A stretch of 64,000 nt of DNA from Candidatus Avedoeria danica. Lineage in GTDB: Bacteria; Chloroflexota; Anaerolineae; Epilineales; Epilineaceae. The stretch lies in assembly GCA_016703025.1 (NCBI GenBank), contig JADJCV010000004.1, forward strand, positions 1,491,501 through 1,555,500, written 5' to 3'. Within the stretch, counting starts at the first letter, position 1. Every line of letters begins with the position of its first letter. The position numbers and the translations under genes were made by a program. Under the pieces are notes generated by a model. That model searched no databases. It had not been told where the DNA came from and saw nothing but the letters and a program-made list of their open reading frames with translations. This document shows positions 56,527 to 64,000 of this stretch, piece after piece.

Positions 56527-57374
56527 GCGACCGTGCACCCGTTCTCCTCAAGCTCGGTGGTGCGCTCCTGACGGACAAGGACGGCATCGAGGCGGTGCGC
56601 TCCGACGTGTTGACGCGCGTCGCGGCCGAGGTGGCGGCATGGCGCGCCGATGATCCGGACGGCGCACCGCTCGTCATCGCCCACGGCAGCGGCAGCTTCG
56701 CCCACGTGGCCGCGCGGCGGACCCGCTTCCTCGACCGACCGGGCGATCCGGCTGCGTTTGCCGTGGTGGCGTCGTCCGCCGCCCGGCTGCACCGCCATGT
56801 CGTGGACGCGCTGATCGAAGCGGGCCTGCCCGCGATCGGCGTGCCCGGCGGGGCGCTGGCGACGCTGGACGCCGGCCGGATCATCGCCGTTCGCTCGGAC
56901 CTCGTGGGCGACCTCCTGGCGTTCGGCGCGGTGCCGGTGACGTACGGCGACGCCGCGCTCGATCGCTCGCGGGGCGGCGGGATCGCCTCAACCGAGCCGC
57001 TCCTGGTCGCCCTTGCCGAGGCCCTCGGCGCGGCGCGCCTGGTCTTCGCGACGGACGTCGACGGCGTGTACGACCGCGACCCCGCCGCCGACCAAGCCGC
57101 ACGCCGCTACGACCGGCTGTCTCCCGGCGACCCGAACCTGGCCGCCCTGTCGCTCGGCGGCGCCCGGGCTGGCGCGACGGACGTCACCGGCGGGATGGCC
57201 AGCAAGGTCGGGGCGGCGCTGGCACTTGTGGCGCGGCGGCCGGGGGTGACGGTGCGAATCGTATCGGGGCTTCGGGTGGGTGCGGTTGGAGCGGCGCTGA
57301 GGGGTGCGGTTGAGGCGGGGGGGACGGTGGTTGAGGCGGATCCGGGGGGCGGTGCCGAGGCTGGGCGCGGGTGA
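56523..57374 (+). CDS. ipk: Isopentenyl phosphate kinase
   Basis: Phosphorylates isopentenyl monophosphate to isopentenyl diphosphate, the distinctive last step of the alternative (archaeal-type) mevalonate pathway. The 283-residue amino-acid-kinase-fold protein has VLLKLGGALLTDKDGI at the start, HGSGSFAHVAARR with the substrate-sensing His54, VTYGDAALDRSRGGGIASTE, VFATDVDGVYDRDP and TDVTGGMASKVGAAL. The His motif and the GGMASK region separate it from UMP or glutamate-5 kinases. The ATG at 56523 overlaps the mevalonate kinase stop (ATGA), so both are co-translated. The C-terminal 35 residues are a low-complexity Gly/Ala tail. Confidence 0.9.
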   Translation: MSDRAPVLLKLGGALLTDKDGIEAVRSDVLTRVAAEVAAWRADDPDGAPLVIAHGSGSFAHVAARRTRFLDRPGDPAAFAVVASSAARLHRHVVDALIEAGLPAIGVPGGALATLDAGRIIAVRSDLVGDLLAFGAVPVTYGDAALDRSRGGGIASTEPLLVALAEALGAARLVFATDVDGVYDRDPAADQAARRYDRLSPGDPNLAALSLGGARAGATDVTGGMASKVGAALALVARRPGVTVRIVSGLRVGAVGAALRGAVEAGGTVVEADPGGGAEAGRG

Positions 57375-57398
57375 GCGCGTGGGCGTGGGAGGGTTGGG

Positions 57399-57919
57399 GA
57401 GCGGAGGGGATGAAGTGCTGAGCCGGCGGGCGGGGGTGGTTGGGGTCGGGGCGTTTTGGGTTCGTGCATTTTGTTCGCAGGGGCCGCTTGGCCCCTGCAC
57501 CCCAGCCAGGGGGCGCAGCGCCCCCTGGACCCCCGCACCAGGTTTCGCTTCTATGGCCGCCGCGGATTGTCGTCGGCGCGTAGATTGGAGCGGACGCCCC
57601 AATCCCGTCGAACGAGCAGGCAATTGATCGAGCAAGATCGTTGGGATGTCATCTTGCTCGTTGACGTTTTTGGCCCGCACGCCGCGGGGCGGTCCACAGA
57701 CTACTCTGTGCCGCACTTCGATCCGCCAGACCTCTTCCGGGCGCGAGACCGCGTGCTTGAACGACCGGAAACCCCGATGCGGGGGGTCCAGGGGGGCGCT
57801 GCGCCCCCTGGCCGGGGTGCAGGGGCAAGGTGGCCCCTGCGAACAAAAATGCACGAACCCAAACACGCACGTCCCCAACCACCCCCGCCCGCCGGCTCTG
57901 CACTTCATCCCCTCCGCTC
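57399..57919. repeat. Large inverted-repeat element between IPK and the decarboxylase gene
   Basis: A left arm (57399-57546) and a right arm (57768-57919) are inverted copies of about 150 bp with roughly 85-90% match by eye, beginning GAGCGGAGGGGATGAAGTGC. Each arm carries two smaller hairpins: GCAGGGGCC/GGCCCCTGC with loop GCTT (57477-57498), and the near-perfect CCAGGGGGCGC/GCGCCCCCTGG around one A (57506-57528). Between the arms lies 57547-57767. Long non-coding arms and a unique centre look like a non-autonomous mobile element (MITE-like) or a repeat cassette. No target duplication could be fixed. Confidence 0.75.
57547..57767. other. Central segment of the inverted-repeat element, compositional outlier
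   Basis: This 221-base stretch is visibly less GC-rich than its surroundings. It holds a 10-bp hairpin, CGAGCAAGAT at 57629-57638 with ATCTTGCTCG at 57651-57660. Both strands have open, fairly protein-like readings (plus: QLIEQDRWDVILLVDVFG; minus: FKHAVSRPEEVWRIEVRHR) but neither has a start and ribosome-binding site, and no family is recognised. It may be a gene fragment. Confidence 0.45.
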
Positions 57920-57967
57920 GCCTCAGCCCTCCCCCGCCCACCCAAGCCCACACGCCAAGCGCGCTGC

Positions 57968-57981
57968 TATCATCCCCCGCC
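57968..57981 (+). promoter_or_regulatory. Candidate leaderless -10 of the decarboxylase gene
   Basis: TATCAT at 57968-57973 followed by CCCCCGCC and ATG at 57982, nearly the same arrangement as before coaE. No ribosome-binding site fits between. The decarboxylase therefore probably has its own promoter, separated from the kinases by the inverted-repeat element. Confidence 0.5.
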
Positions 57982-59034
57982 ATGTCCCACTTCGCCCCGT
58001 CCCACCCCGCCGCCACCGCCACCGCCCGCGCCCCGTCGAACATCGCGTTCGTGAAGTACTGGGGCAACCTGGACGACGCCACGCGCCTGCCGTTCAACGA
58101 CAGCATCTCGATGAACCTCAGCGCCGCGCACACGACGACAACCGTCACGTTCGACACGGCCCTCCACACCGACACCCTGACAATCGACGGCCGCGCATAC
58201 GACCCGCAGCACGCCGCCGACGCCGTCGCCATCACCCGCGTCACGCACCACCTCGACAGCTTGCGCGCACTCGCAGACACCACCGATCGTGCCGCTGTCG
58301 TCAGCGTGAACAGCTTCCCGATGGGCACCGGCATCGCGTCGTCCGCTTCGGCGTTCGCGGCGCTCAGCGTCGCGGCCGCGGCAGCGCTCGGGCTCGAACT
58401 CGACGAACGCACCCTTTCAACGATCGCCCGGCGCGGGAGCGGCTCGGCGGCGCGGTCCGTGCCGGAAGGGTTCGTGCGGTGGTACGCCGCCGCCACCGAC
58501 GAGGGTTCATACGCCGCGTCCATCGCCCCCGCCACGCACTGGGACCTTCACGACGTCGTCGCGATCGTCAGCCGGGCGCACAAGGCCGTCGGTTCGGGCG
58601 GCGGGCACGCGCTGGCCGCGTCGAGCCCGCTGTTCGCCGAGCGCATTGCCCGGCTGCCGGCACGCCTGGCGGCCGTCGAAGCGGCGATCGCGGCGCGGGA
58701 CGTCGCCGCGCTGGGCGATCAGATCGAGGCCGAGGCGCTCGAGCTGCATGCCGTGGCGATGACGAGCCGCCCCGCCGTTCTCTACTGGGACGGCGCAACG
58801 GTCGAGCTGCTCCACCGCGTGCGCCGCTGGCGTGCGGACGGGCTCGCCGTCTGGTTCACGCTCGACGCCGGACCGAACGTGCACCTGATCTGCGAAGGTC
58901 ACGTTGCACCGGCCGTCGCCGCCGAACTCGCCAACCAATCTTATGTCGAGTCGTCAATGGACAACTCCCCCGCGGCAGGCGCGCGCGTCATCGGCCCTGG
59001 CGAAGACCGCGGCCCCAGCGCCGGGCACGCGTAG
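57982..59034 (+). CDS. Mevalonate 5-phosphate or 5-diphosphate decarboxylase (GHMP fold)
   Basis: ATP-dependent decarboxylation of mevalonate phosphate or diphosphate. The 350-residue product shows SNIAFVKYWGNLDDATRLPF with Lys25, the loop NSFPMGTGIASSASAFAAL, RRGSGSAARSVPEGFVRW, HDVVAIVSRAHKAVGSG, and VWFTLDAGPNVHLI with the catalytic Asp295. ATG 57982 gives the family start. A neighbouring isopentenyl phosphate kinase gene and no phosphomevalonate kinase gene in the window argue that it acts on the monophosphate, as shown biochemically for Roseiflexus castenholzii; sequence alone cannot decide. It is separated from the kinases by the inverted-repeat element. Confidence 0.82.
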   Translation: MSHFAPSHPAATATARAPSNIAFVKYWGNLDDATRLPFNDSISMNLSAAHTTTTVTFDTALHTDTLTIDGRAYDPQHAADAVAITRVTHHLDSLRALADTTDRAAVVSVNSFPMGTGIASSASAFAALSVAAAAALGLELDERTLSTIARRGSGSAARSVPEGFVRWYAAATDEGSYAASIAPATHWDLHDVVAIVSRAHKAVGSGGGHALAASSPLFAERIARLPARLAAVEAAIAARDVAALGDQIEAEALELHAVAMTSRPAVLYWDGATVELLHRVRRWRADGLAVWFTLDAGPNVHLICEGHVAPAVAAELANQSYVESSMDNSPAAGARVIGPGEDRGPSAGHA

Positions 59035-59051
59035 CAAGGAGCCGCACTTAC

Positions 59052-59687
59052 ATGCACATCGCGATCGACCCCACCGCGCTCGATCCGGCGGACACCCACA
59101 AGCTGACGATCGGCACGATCGTCCCACGCCCGATCGCCTGGACGACGTCCGTGGACGGCGAAGGGCGGGTGAACCTGGCGCCGTTCAGCTACTTCATGGC
59201 CTGTCACTCCTACCTCCCTGCCGTCGCGGTCTCGATCGGCAGCCGTGCCGGCAAGCCCAAGGACACGCGCGCGAACATCCTCGCCACCGGGGAGTTCGTC
59301 GTGAACATCGCCACCGCGGCGCTCGTCGACGCCGTGAACGTCAGCGCGGCCGATTTCCCGCACGACATCAGCGAGCTGGACGTCCTGGGCCTCGAGACGA
59401 TGCCGTCGGTGAAGGTCCGCCCACCCCGCGTCGCCGCCTCGCCGATCCACATCGAGTGCGTCGTCCTGCATGCGCTCACGCTCGGCGAAGAACCGCGGGC
59501 CTCGACGCTGTTCGTCGGCCGGATCGTGCAGTGGCACATCCGGTCCGACCTGCTGGACGACGGCTACCGGGTCGATCAGGCCAAGATCGAGGCCCTTGCG
59601 CGGATGGGCGGCCCGTTCTACACCGTGGCGCGGGATCCGTTCGCGCGGCAGATCCCGCCGTGGGAGAGCGTCGTCGGTCCGCGCTAG
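59052..59687 (+). CDS. Flavin reductase-like (DIM6/NTAB) FMN-binding protein
   Basis: A 211-residue split-barrel flavoprotein. The family core reads KLTIGTIVPRPIAWTTSVDG, RVNLAPFSYFMACHSYLPAV, and SIGSRAGKPKDTRANILATG, followed by EFVVNIATAALVDAVNVSAA; these place FMN in the barrel. Relatives reduce flavins or act as small oxidoreductases. ATG 59052 follows AAGGAG by 10 bases. It starts 17 bases after the decarboxylase and may be co-transcribed, without any obvious metabolic link. Confidence 0.87.
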   Translation: MHIAIDPTALDPADTHKLTIGTIVPRPIAWTTSVDGEGRVNLAPFSYFMACHSYLPAVAVSIGSRAGKPKDTRANILATGEFVVNIATAALVDAVNVSAADFPHDISELDVLGLETMPSVKVRPPRVAASPIHIECVVLHALTLGEEPRASTLFVGRIVQWHIRSDLLDDGYRVDQAKIEALARMGGPFYTVARDPFARQIPPWESVVGPR

Positions 59688-59722
59688 GCGTTCACGCGGC
59701 GGAACCGTACACTTTGCGACCC

Positions 59723-60565
59723 ATGGATGCCGAATCCCCCCCCGGCGACCGGAGCGTCGTGCTGATCAGCCTCGTGCTGGCCGGCATTGCCGTTGCGTCC
59801 CTTGCCACGATCCCGCCGCTCAGGCTGTCGCTGAACATCCTGGGCTCGCCGCTCGGGATCGCCGTCGACGGCGTCTGGCTGATCGGCGCGCTCGTCGTCG
59901 CGATGACCGCAGTCGGAATGGACGCGATCGTCCGCATCGAGTCCGGCCATGCCAACGTCGACGCGCGCTTTGCCGCCACGTTCTGGATCCTCCCGTGCCT
60001 CGTGACGCTGGCCGCCGCCGTGGCGATCCCCCGGCTGCACGCCGCATCGAGTGTCTGGGTGGCGCAGTGGGTGGCCAGCGTGATCCTCCTCGGCGGGCTG
60101 CTCACGCTCGTCATCGTCGCCGAGCGCCACACGATCCAGCTGGACGACATCCACTATCGCACCGCCCGCCTCGGCCTGAACTTCATGACGTACGGCGCCG
60201 CCCTTGCGTTGTATGCCGCGATTCACGGCCTTCATCAGCGCTCGCTGATCAGCGTGCCGGCCGTGTGCCTGGTCACGTTCCCACTGGCGCTGGAGATCCT
60301 GCGCTCCAGCGAGGAGCAGCTCGAGAACACGTGGGTGCACGCCGGGATCGTGGCGCTCATCCTCGGCGAGCTCACGTGGGGACTCAACCTGCAGGGCGTC
60401 TCGGCGCTGCGCGGCGGCGGGATCCTGCTCGTCGCGTTCTACGTCTTCTGCGGCATCGCCCAGCAGCACCTCGCCGGACGGCTTACGCGGCGGGTGGTGA
60501 TGGAGTACGCAGCCACGGCGGCCGTGGGGTTGGGATTGATCGTGTGGAGCGGGGGGTGGGGGTGA
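59723..60565 (+). CDS. Multi-pass membrane protein, function unknown
   Basis: A 280-residue product with about eight hydrophobic helices and short loops (LISLVLAGIAVASLATIPPL; GVWLIGALVVAMTAVGMDAI; VAQWVASVILLGGLLTLVIV; IVALILGELTWGLNLQGVSA). The motif RSSEEQLENTWVHAGIVALI lies mid-membrane. No known family is recognised; similar proteins appear as conserved unknowns. ATG 59723 is preceded by no strong ribosome-binding site. A strong hairpin terminator follows at 60643. Confidence 0.65.
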   Translation: MDAESPPGDRSVVLISLVLAGIAVASLATIPPLRLSLNILGSPLGIAVDGVWLIGALVVAMTAVGMDAIVRIESGHANVDARFAATFWILPCLVTLAAAVAIPRLHAASSVWVAQWVASVILLGGLLTLVIVAERHTIQLDDIHYRTARLGLNFMTYGAALALYAAIHGLHQRSLISVPAVCLVTFPLALEILRSSEEQLENTWVHAGIVALILGELTWGLNLQGVSALRGGGILLVAFYVFCGIAQQHLAGRLTRRVVMEYAATAAVGLGLIVWSGGWG

Positions 60566-60642
60566 GCGACCCCGGCCTGGGGGGCACGTCGCGCTGCGGG
60601 CCGCGCCCGGCGGTCAGATGGACGCGCGGCCCGGAACAGGAA

Positions 60643-60674
60643 GAGGCCCGGCACGCGTCCACGTGCCGGGCCTC
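60643..60674. terminator. Bidirectional hairpin terminator
   Basis: Perfect 13-bp stem: GAGGCCCGGCACG (60643-60655) and CGTGCCGGGCCTC (60662-60674) around CGTCCA. It lies between two convergent genes. Flanks lack a long T tract in either direction, so termination may rely on Rho or the hairpin alone. Confidence 0.75.
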
Positions 60675-60701
60675 TGTCAATCCGTGCTCTGTCAATCCGT
60701 G
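60672..60701. repeat. 15-bp tandem direct repeat
   Basis: CTCTGTCAATCCGTG occurs twice without a gap (60672-60686 and 60687-60701), starting in the terminator's last bases. The pair lies in the convergent gap before the end of the large secreted-protein gene. No function is known. Confidence 0.7.
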
Positions 60702-60743
60702 CTTCGCGCAGCAGCAACGTTCGCGCCGGGCGCCGACCGTCCG

Positions 60744-63700
60744 CTAGGGAAACGGTGGCGGCGGCGGTCCCCCCGGCGTCGGCGCCGGCCCGCCTGACGG
60801 CGGCGGCGCGGCCGGTTGCCCCGGGCATCCCGGCGCATACGGCCCGGCGAACGCGAACGCGCCCGGGATCGGGAAGCCCATGTTGCCCGAGGCCTCATCG
60901 CCCGGGATCGGCGCGTCCAGGACCGTGCCGACGCGCTCCACCTTGACCGCCGCCAGACCGACGACGTTTCGCGTGAAGCCGCCGCGCGGGTCGAAGACGT
61001 CGTGCTCCCAGAACGTGGCGCTGATGATCGCCGAGCCCTTGAAGCCGCTGTTGATGAAGCCCCAGCTCTGGAGGTTGATGTACTCGACCTCTTTCTCGGA
61101 CAGCATCTCGCACAGGTAGTCGATCAGCCCGTTCTGGTCGTAGATGAAGATCGCGAAGTTCGTGAAGCCGGGTTTGGGGACGATGTTCGCGATCGCGATC
61201 TCGGTCGTGACGCCGGTGCGCTTGTAGTCCTTCAGGAAGCTCGGGATCCCGATCCGGCCGATCCCCGAGTACGTCCCGCCCGGACCGCTGCCGAGCTGCC
61301 AGTCGTACGCCAGCTGCTCCGGGAACAGGTTGTAGGCGATCGCCTCGTTCGCCGACGTGCGCGTCGCGTCGGAGTACTTCACGAGCTGCGCCACGCCGAC
61401 GATGTTCGGCGCCCGCACGTTCGGCGCGCCCGGCGAGAACCAGTCCTGGCTCTCGGCGCGGATGCTGCCGACCCAGTGGCCGGGCAGGTCGGCGATCACC
61501 GGCAGGAAGAACGTCTGCGATCCGCCCGCGCAGACCCAGTCGGCCACCGTCGTGATGATCCCCCCCGAGCGGTCCTGGAAGTAGACCTTCACCTTGGCGG
61601 CGGCCACCTTGGACTCGTTCTGGACGATGACCGCCGTGTCCCAGCCCTGGTACTCGGAGTAGACGAGCGGCCCGTAGGCCACCTGGCTGCCGACGGTGTA
61701 GGCCGGCTCGCCGTTGAAGACGTAGTTCAGCTCGCTCGGGGTGCCGTTGTAGGTCATCAGGACGTCGTTGCCCACGTGGTCGACGGCGATCGCCAGCGGC
61801 TGGGTGGATCGCACCCAGCTGGAACCGTACCAGCCGGCCGGCATGCAGCCGCCAACGTCGAACTGGTACGTCTCGCCGGGCGCGAGCGTCGCGATGTCGC
61901 AGATCCGGCTGCGCAGGCAGTCGTCCTGCGCCTTGAACCAGATCTCGATGGACGAGCACTCGAGGCCGGCGTTCTGGATGTAGAGGATGCTGTTGAAGCC
62001 GCCCTGCGCCGCGTACAGCGACGGCGCGAAGAACGCGTAGCCGCCGTACACGCTGTCGTACTTGCCGAGCCACTCGCCGGCGACCCCCTCGTAGCTGGCC
62101 GCCACGTTCACCTCCGGCCGCAGGTCGCCCGGGCACTTGCGCAGCACCTCGACGGCGATCGGCTGGCACGGCGGGGAGTGGAAGTTGAAGCCGTTCCAGA
62201 AGCCGCCCTCGGTGAACGCCTGGAAGAAGCGGCGGTACTCGTGGCAGTTGCCGACCACGGTCTCGAACAGCGTCTCGCACAGCGCGTCCGCATAGTAGTC
62301 CTGGCCGTGCGGACCCTGGATCATGTCCGTGTTCGCCGAGAACGCCATGCCGCTCTTGGCGCTCGACGGCAGCTGCGCGCCAAGGAAGTTCCACGTGCTG
62401 CCCGGCGCCAGGAGACCGGAGCACTCCACCTTCAGCGGCCCGGCACACTGCGGCGGGCAGAAGCCTGGCGCGCCCCACACCAGGACGAGCACCTTGGCCG
62501 GCCGATCGCCGACGTTCTGCGCTTCGATCCAGGCGTCGCAAACCTGATCGTTGCCCAGGTAGCCCAGGATCGGGAGGGCGGCATACGCGCCGATGTTCGG
62601 CCGGTCGGGGCTCTGGTTGTAGATCGGCCGCGGCGTCGGGGGCGGCGGGATGAAGGTCGGCGGCGCGGGCGGCGTCGGGAAGCCGCCGGGCGGCTCGAGC
62701 GTCGGCGGGCCGGGCGGGACGGGCGGCAGGCCGCCGGGACCGCCGTTCGGGCAGTAGCTGCACGCCTGGTACTGGAACAGCGCCTGGCAGTTCGGACCGT
62801 TCGGCTGGATCCAGAGGTACTGGCTCGGCCCCGTCCCCGGGATCGGGTTCCAGCCGACGGGCACGTCCATCCAGACGCGGTACTGGCCGGGCTCGAGGTT
62901 GTAGAAGTGCGCGTAGCCATTGCTGCCCTGCAGAAGTCGCATCGAGACGGGCGGCATCGCCGGCGTACCCCACGGCGTGAGGAGCACGGCATACACCGTG
63001 GCCGGGAACGGTCCCGGCAGACCCTGAGTCGTCGGCGATCGGAAAGCCACCGTCTGCACGTCCATCGATCCCGTCCCAGGCCGCCGTGTCGGCGTCGCGC
63101 CCGGCGACGTGCCGCCCCCGGTCGTCGCCGTCGCGGTCACGACGGGCACCGGCGCCGAGGTCGCGGTGCGCGTGGCGGTCGCGACGTTGGGGGTGGGCAG
63201 GGGCGACGTAGCCGATGCGGTCGCCGTACCCGACGGCAGCCCGGTCGGCGACGGGACGGGCGACGTCGGCGTCGGCTCCACGGTCGGCACGGCGACCGTC
63301 GCGGACGGCGCCTTGACGGTCGGCGTGTCGATCGCGCTGCCCGGCGTCGACGTCGGTGGAACGGTGGCGGGTGGTTCGACCGGCGCTTGCGTGGCGGTCG
63401 GCGCGCTCGTCTGCGTCGGCGGCACGGCCGTGTGCGTCGTCGTGGGCGGCACGTCCGTATCCGTCGGCGCGGGTGTTGCGGTGCGCGTGGCCGTCGGCGG
63501 ATCGTCCGTGGGCGTCGGCGGATCGTCCGTGGGCGTCGGCGGGACGTCCGTGGGCTCGGGCGTGGCGGTGCGGGTGGCGGTGCGGGTGGCCGTCGCCGGC
63601 ACATCCGTGTCCGTCGGCTCGGCCGTCGCCGGCGGGACGGCCGTCGGCGGGGCGTCCGTGGGCTCGGGTGTTGCGGTTCGGGTGGCGGTTCGGGTGGCCG

Positions 63701-64000
63701 TCGGCGGCACATCCGTGTCCGTCGGCTCGGCCGTCGCCGGCGGGACGACGGTTGGCGGGTCCAGCGTCGGCGTGCGCGTCGGGGGAACCTTGGTGGCCGT
63801 CGGTGCGATGACCACCGGCGTGTTCGTCGGCACGTCGTTCACGGCAAAGCAGCGGCGCGCCCCGCTGTCGCAGGCGGCCGATCCGTCGAGGCTGCGCGCC
63901 TCGTCGTCCGTGCCCCATTGGGCGCAGACCTGGCTCGGGTTGCCGATAAGCGCAAGATCAACGGTCATGTCCACGACGGGGCCGCACGTACCGACCCCTA
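60744..64000 (-). CDS. Large Cys-containing secreted protein with Thr/Pro repeat linker (N-terminus outside window)
   Basis: At least 1084 residues; the frame is open to base 64000, so the start is beyond the window. The visible N-part (DLALIGNPSQVCAQWGTDDE) precedes a Thr/Pro/Ala/Val-rich linker of about 220 residues with a 36-residue repeat (EPTDTDVPPTATRTATRTAT). Next is a beta domain (YAHFYNLEPGQYRVWMDVPV), a second Pro-rich hinge, then about 550 residues with tandem beta-sandwich-like units (SILYIQNAGLECSSIEIWFK; DTAVIVQNESKVAAAKVKVY; EIAIANIVPKPGFTNFAIFI) and many Cys. It ends in PPSGGPAPTPGGPPPPPFP. It looks like a surface-exposed adhesin or coat protein; no family is recognised and no catalytic residues are seen. 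Confidence 0.75.
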   Translation of the reverse strand, partial: GVGTCGPVVDMTVDLALIGNPSQVCAQWGTDDEARSLDGSAACDSGARRCFAVNDVPTNTPVVIAPTATKVPPTRTPTLDPPTVVPPATAEPTDTDVPPTATRTATRTATPEPTDAPPTAVPPATAEPTDTDVPATATRTATRTATPEPTDVPPTPTDDPPTPTDDPPTATRTATPAPTDTDVPPTTTHTAVPPTQTSAPTATQAPVEPPATVPPTSTPGSAIDTPTVKAPSATVAVPTVEPTPTSPVPSPTGLPSGTATASATSPLPTPNVATATRTATSAPVPVVTATATTGGGTSPGATPTRRPGTGSMDVQTVAFRSPTTQGLPGPFPATVYAVLLTPWGTPAMPPVSMRLLQGSNGYAHFYNLEPGQYRVWMDVPVGWNPIPGTGPSQYLWIQPNGPNCQALFQYQACSYCPNGGPGGLPPVPPGPPTLEPPGGFPTPPAPPTFIPPPPTPRPIYNQSPDRPNIGAYAALPILGYLGNDQVCDAWIEAQNVGDRPAKVLVLVWGAPGFCPPQCAGPLKVECSGLLAPGSTWNFLGAQLPSSAKSGMAFSANTDMIQGPHGQDYYADALCETLFETVVGNCHEYRRFFQAFTEGGFWNGFNFHSPPCQPIAVEVLRKCPGDLRPEVNVAASYEGVAGEWLGKYDSVYGGYAFFAPSLYAAQGGFNSILYIQNAGLECSSIEIWFKAQDDCLRSRICDIATLAPGETYQFDVGGCMPAGWYGSSWVRSTQPLAIAVDHVGNDVLMTYNGTPSELNYVFNGEPAYTVGSQVAYGPLVYSEYQGWDTAVIVQNESKVAAAKVKVYFQDRSGGIITTVADWVCAGGSQTFFLPVIADLPGHWVGSIRAESQDWFSPGAPNVRAPNIVGVAQLVKYSDATRTSANEAIAYNLFPEQLAYDWQLGSGPGGTYSGIGRIGIPSFLKDYKRTGVTTEIAIANIVPKPGFTNFAIFIYDQNGLIDYLCEMLSEKEVEYINLQSWGFINSGFKGSAIISATFWEHDVFDPRGGFTRNVVGLAAVKVERVGTVLDAPIPGDEASGNMGFPIPGAFAFAGPYAPGCPGQPAAPPPSGGPAPTPGGPPPPPFP
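63499..63750 (-). repeat. Coding tandem repeats in the Thr/Pro linker
   Basis: A 108-bp unit (36 codons) recurs: ATCCGTGTCCGTCGGCTCG starts at 63603 and again at 63711. A 21-bp unit containing GGATCGTCCGTGGGCGTCG is repeated in tandem near 63499-63540. Both keep the reading frame, so copy-number change by slippage would lengthen or shorten the linker without disrupting the protein. Confidence 0.75.

Noticed and set aside
57375..57981. Several open frames between IPK and the decarboxylase gene
   Set aside because: They are readings through inverted repeats and GC-rich hairpins; none has a ribosome-binding site or a recognisable domain.

Overview
The window is one contig from a very GC-rich bacterium, most likely a member of the Chloroflexota. 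That placement is an inference from three things: a mevalonate kinase / isopentenyl phosphate kinase / mevalonate-type decarboxylase locus like the alternative mevalonate pathway shown in Roseiflexus, secreted proteins with Thr/Pro/Ala-rich linkers, and Chloroflexota-like complex I genes. No rRNA, tRNA, CRISPR or phage genes were seen.

Layout: (1) 1-2.7 kb, pyrH(3' end)-frr-uppS-cdsA, the conserved translation/envelope-lipid cluster, but without the dxr that often follows cdsA. (2) 2.7-6.9 kb, a membrane sensor with a GAF and an HTH domain, a zinc metallopeptidase and a cysteine desulfurase. (3) 7-37 kb, NADH:quinone oxidoreductase (complex I) genes in three blocks: nuoB1-nuoCD1-nuoI1-nuoA-nuoB2-nuoC2-nuoD2, nuoE-nuoF, and nuoG-H-I2-J-K-L-M. 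The four Q-module subunits (B, C, D, I) are present twice; the NADH module and the membrane module occur once; nuoN is not in the window. An ABC exporter operon and a run of secreted or small-enzyme genes separate the blocks. (4) 37-39 kb, a LamG surface protein broken by a 4-bp tandem duplication. (5) 39-52 kb, coaE, acetyltransferases, an IS481-like element, a class II HMG-CoA reductase and a leucine-catabolic operon (MCC beta, enoyl-CoA hydratase, MCC alpha, HMG-CoA lyase). Nearly every gene from 40 to 51 kb carries one or more frameshifts, while homology continues across the frames. (6) 52-55.5 kb, an SPFH/RHH pair divergent from a CASTOR/POLLUX-like channel. (7) 55.5-59 kb, the mevalonate-pathway genes, split by a large inverted-repeat element. 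(8) 59-64 kb, a flavin-reductase-like protein, a membrane protein and a large Cys-rich secreted protein running off the end.

How the genes connect: complex I feeds the quinone pool. HMG-CoA reductase supplies mevalonate, and the mevalonate kinase, decarboxylase and isopentenyl phosphate kinase can convert it to isopentenyl diphosphate, the substrate used to build the undecaprenyl diphosphate made by uppS. The leucine operon makes HMG-CoA, so leucine carbon could enter isoprenoid synthesis directly. This is inference.

Structural signals of note: GTAGGGGC-type palindromes sit at convergent gene ends and several stop codons lie inside them; an IS481-like element has inserted in the exact centre of one, leaving a 7-bp target duplication; several genes have a -10-like hexamer only 7-8 nt upstream of the ATG, suggesting leaderless mRNAs.
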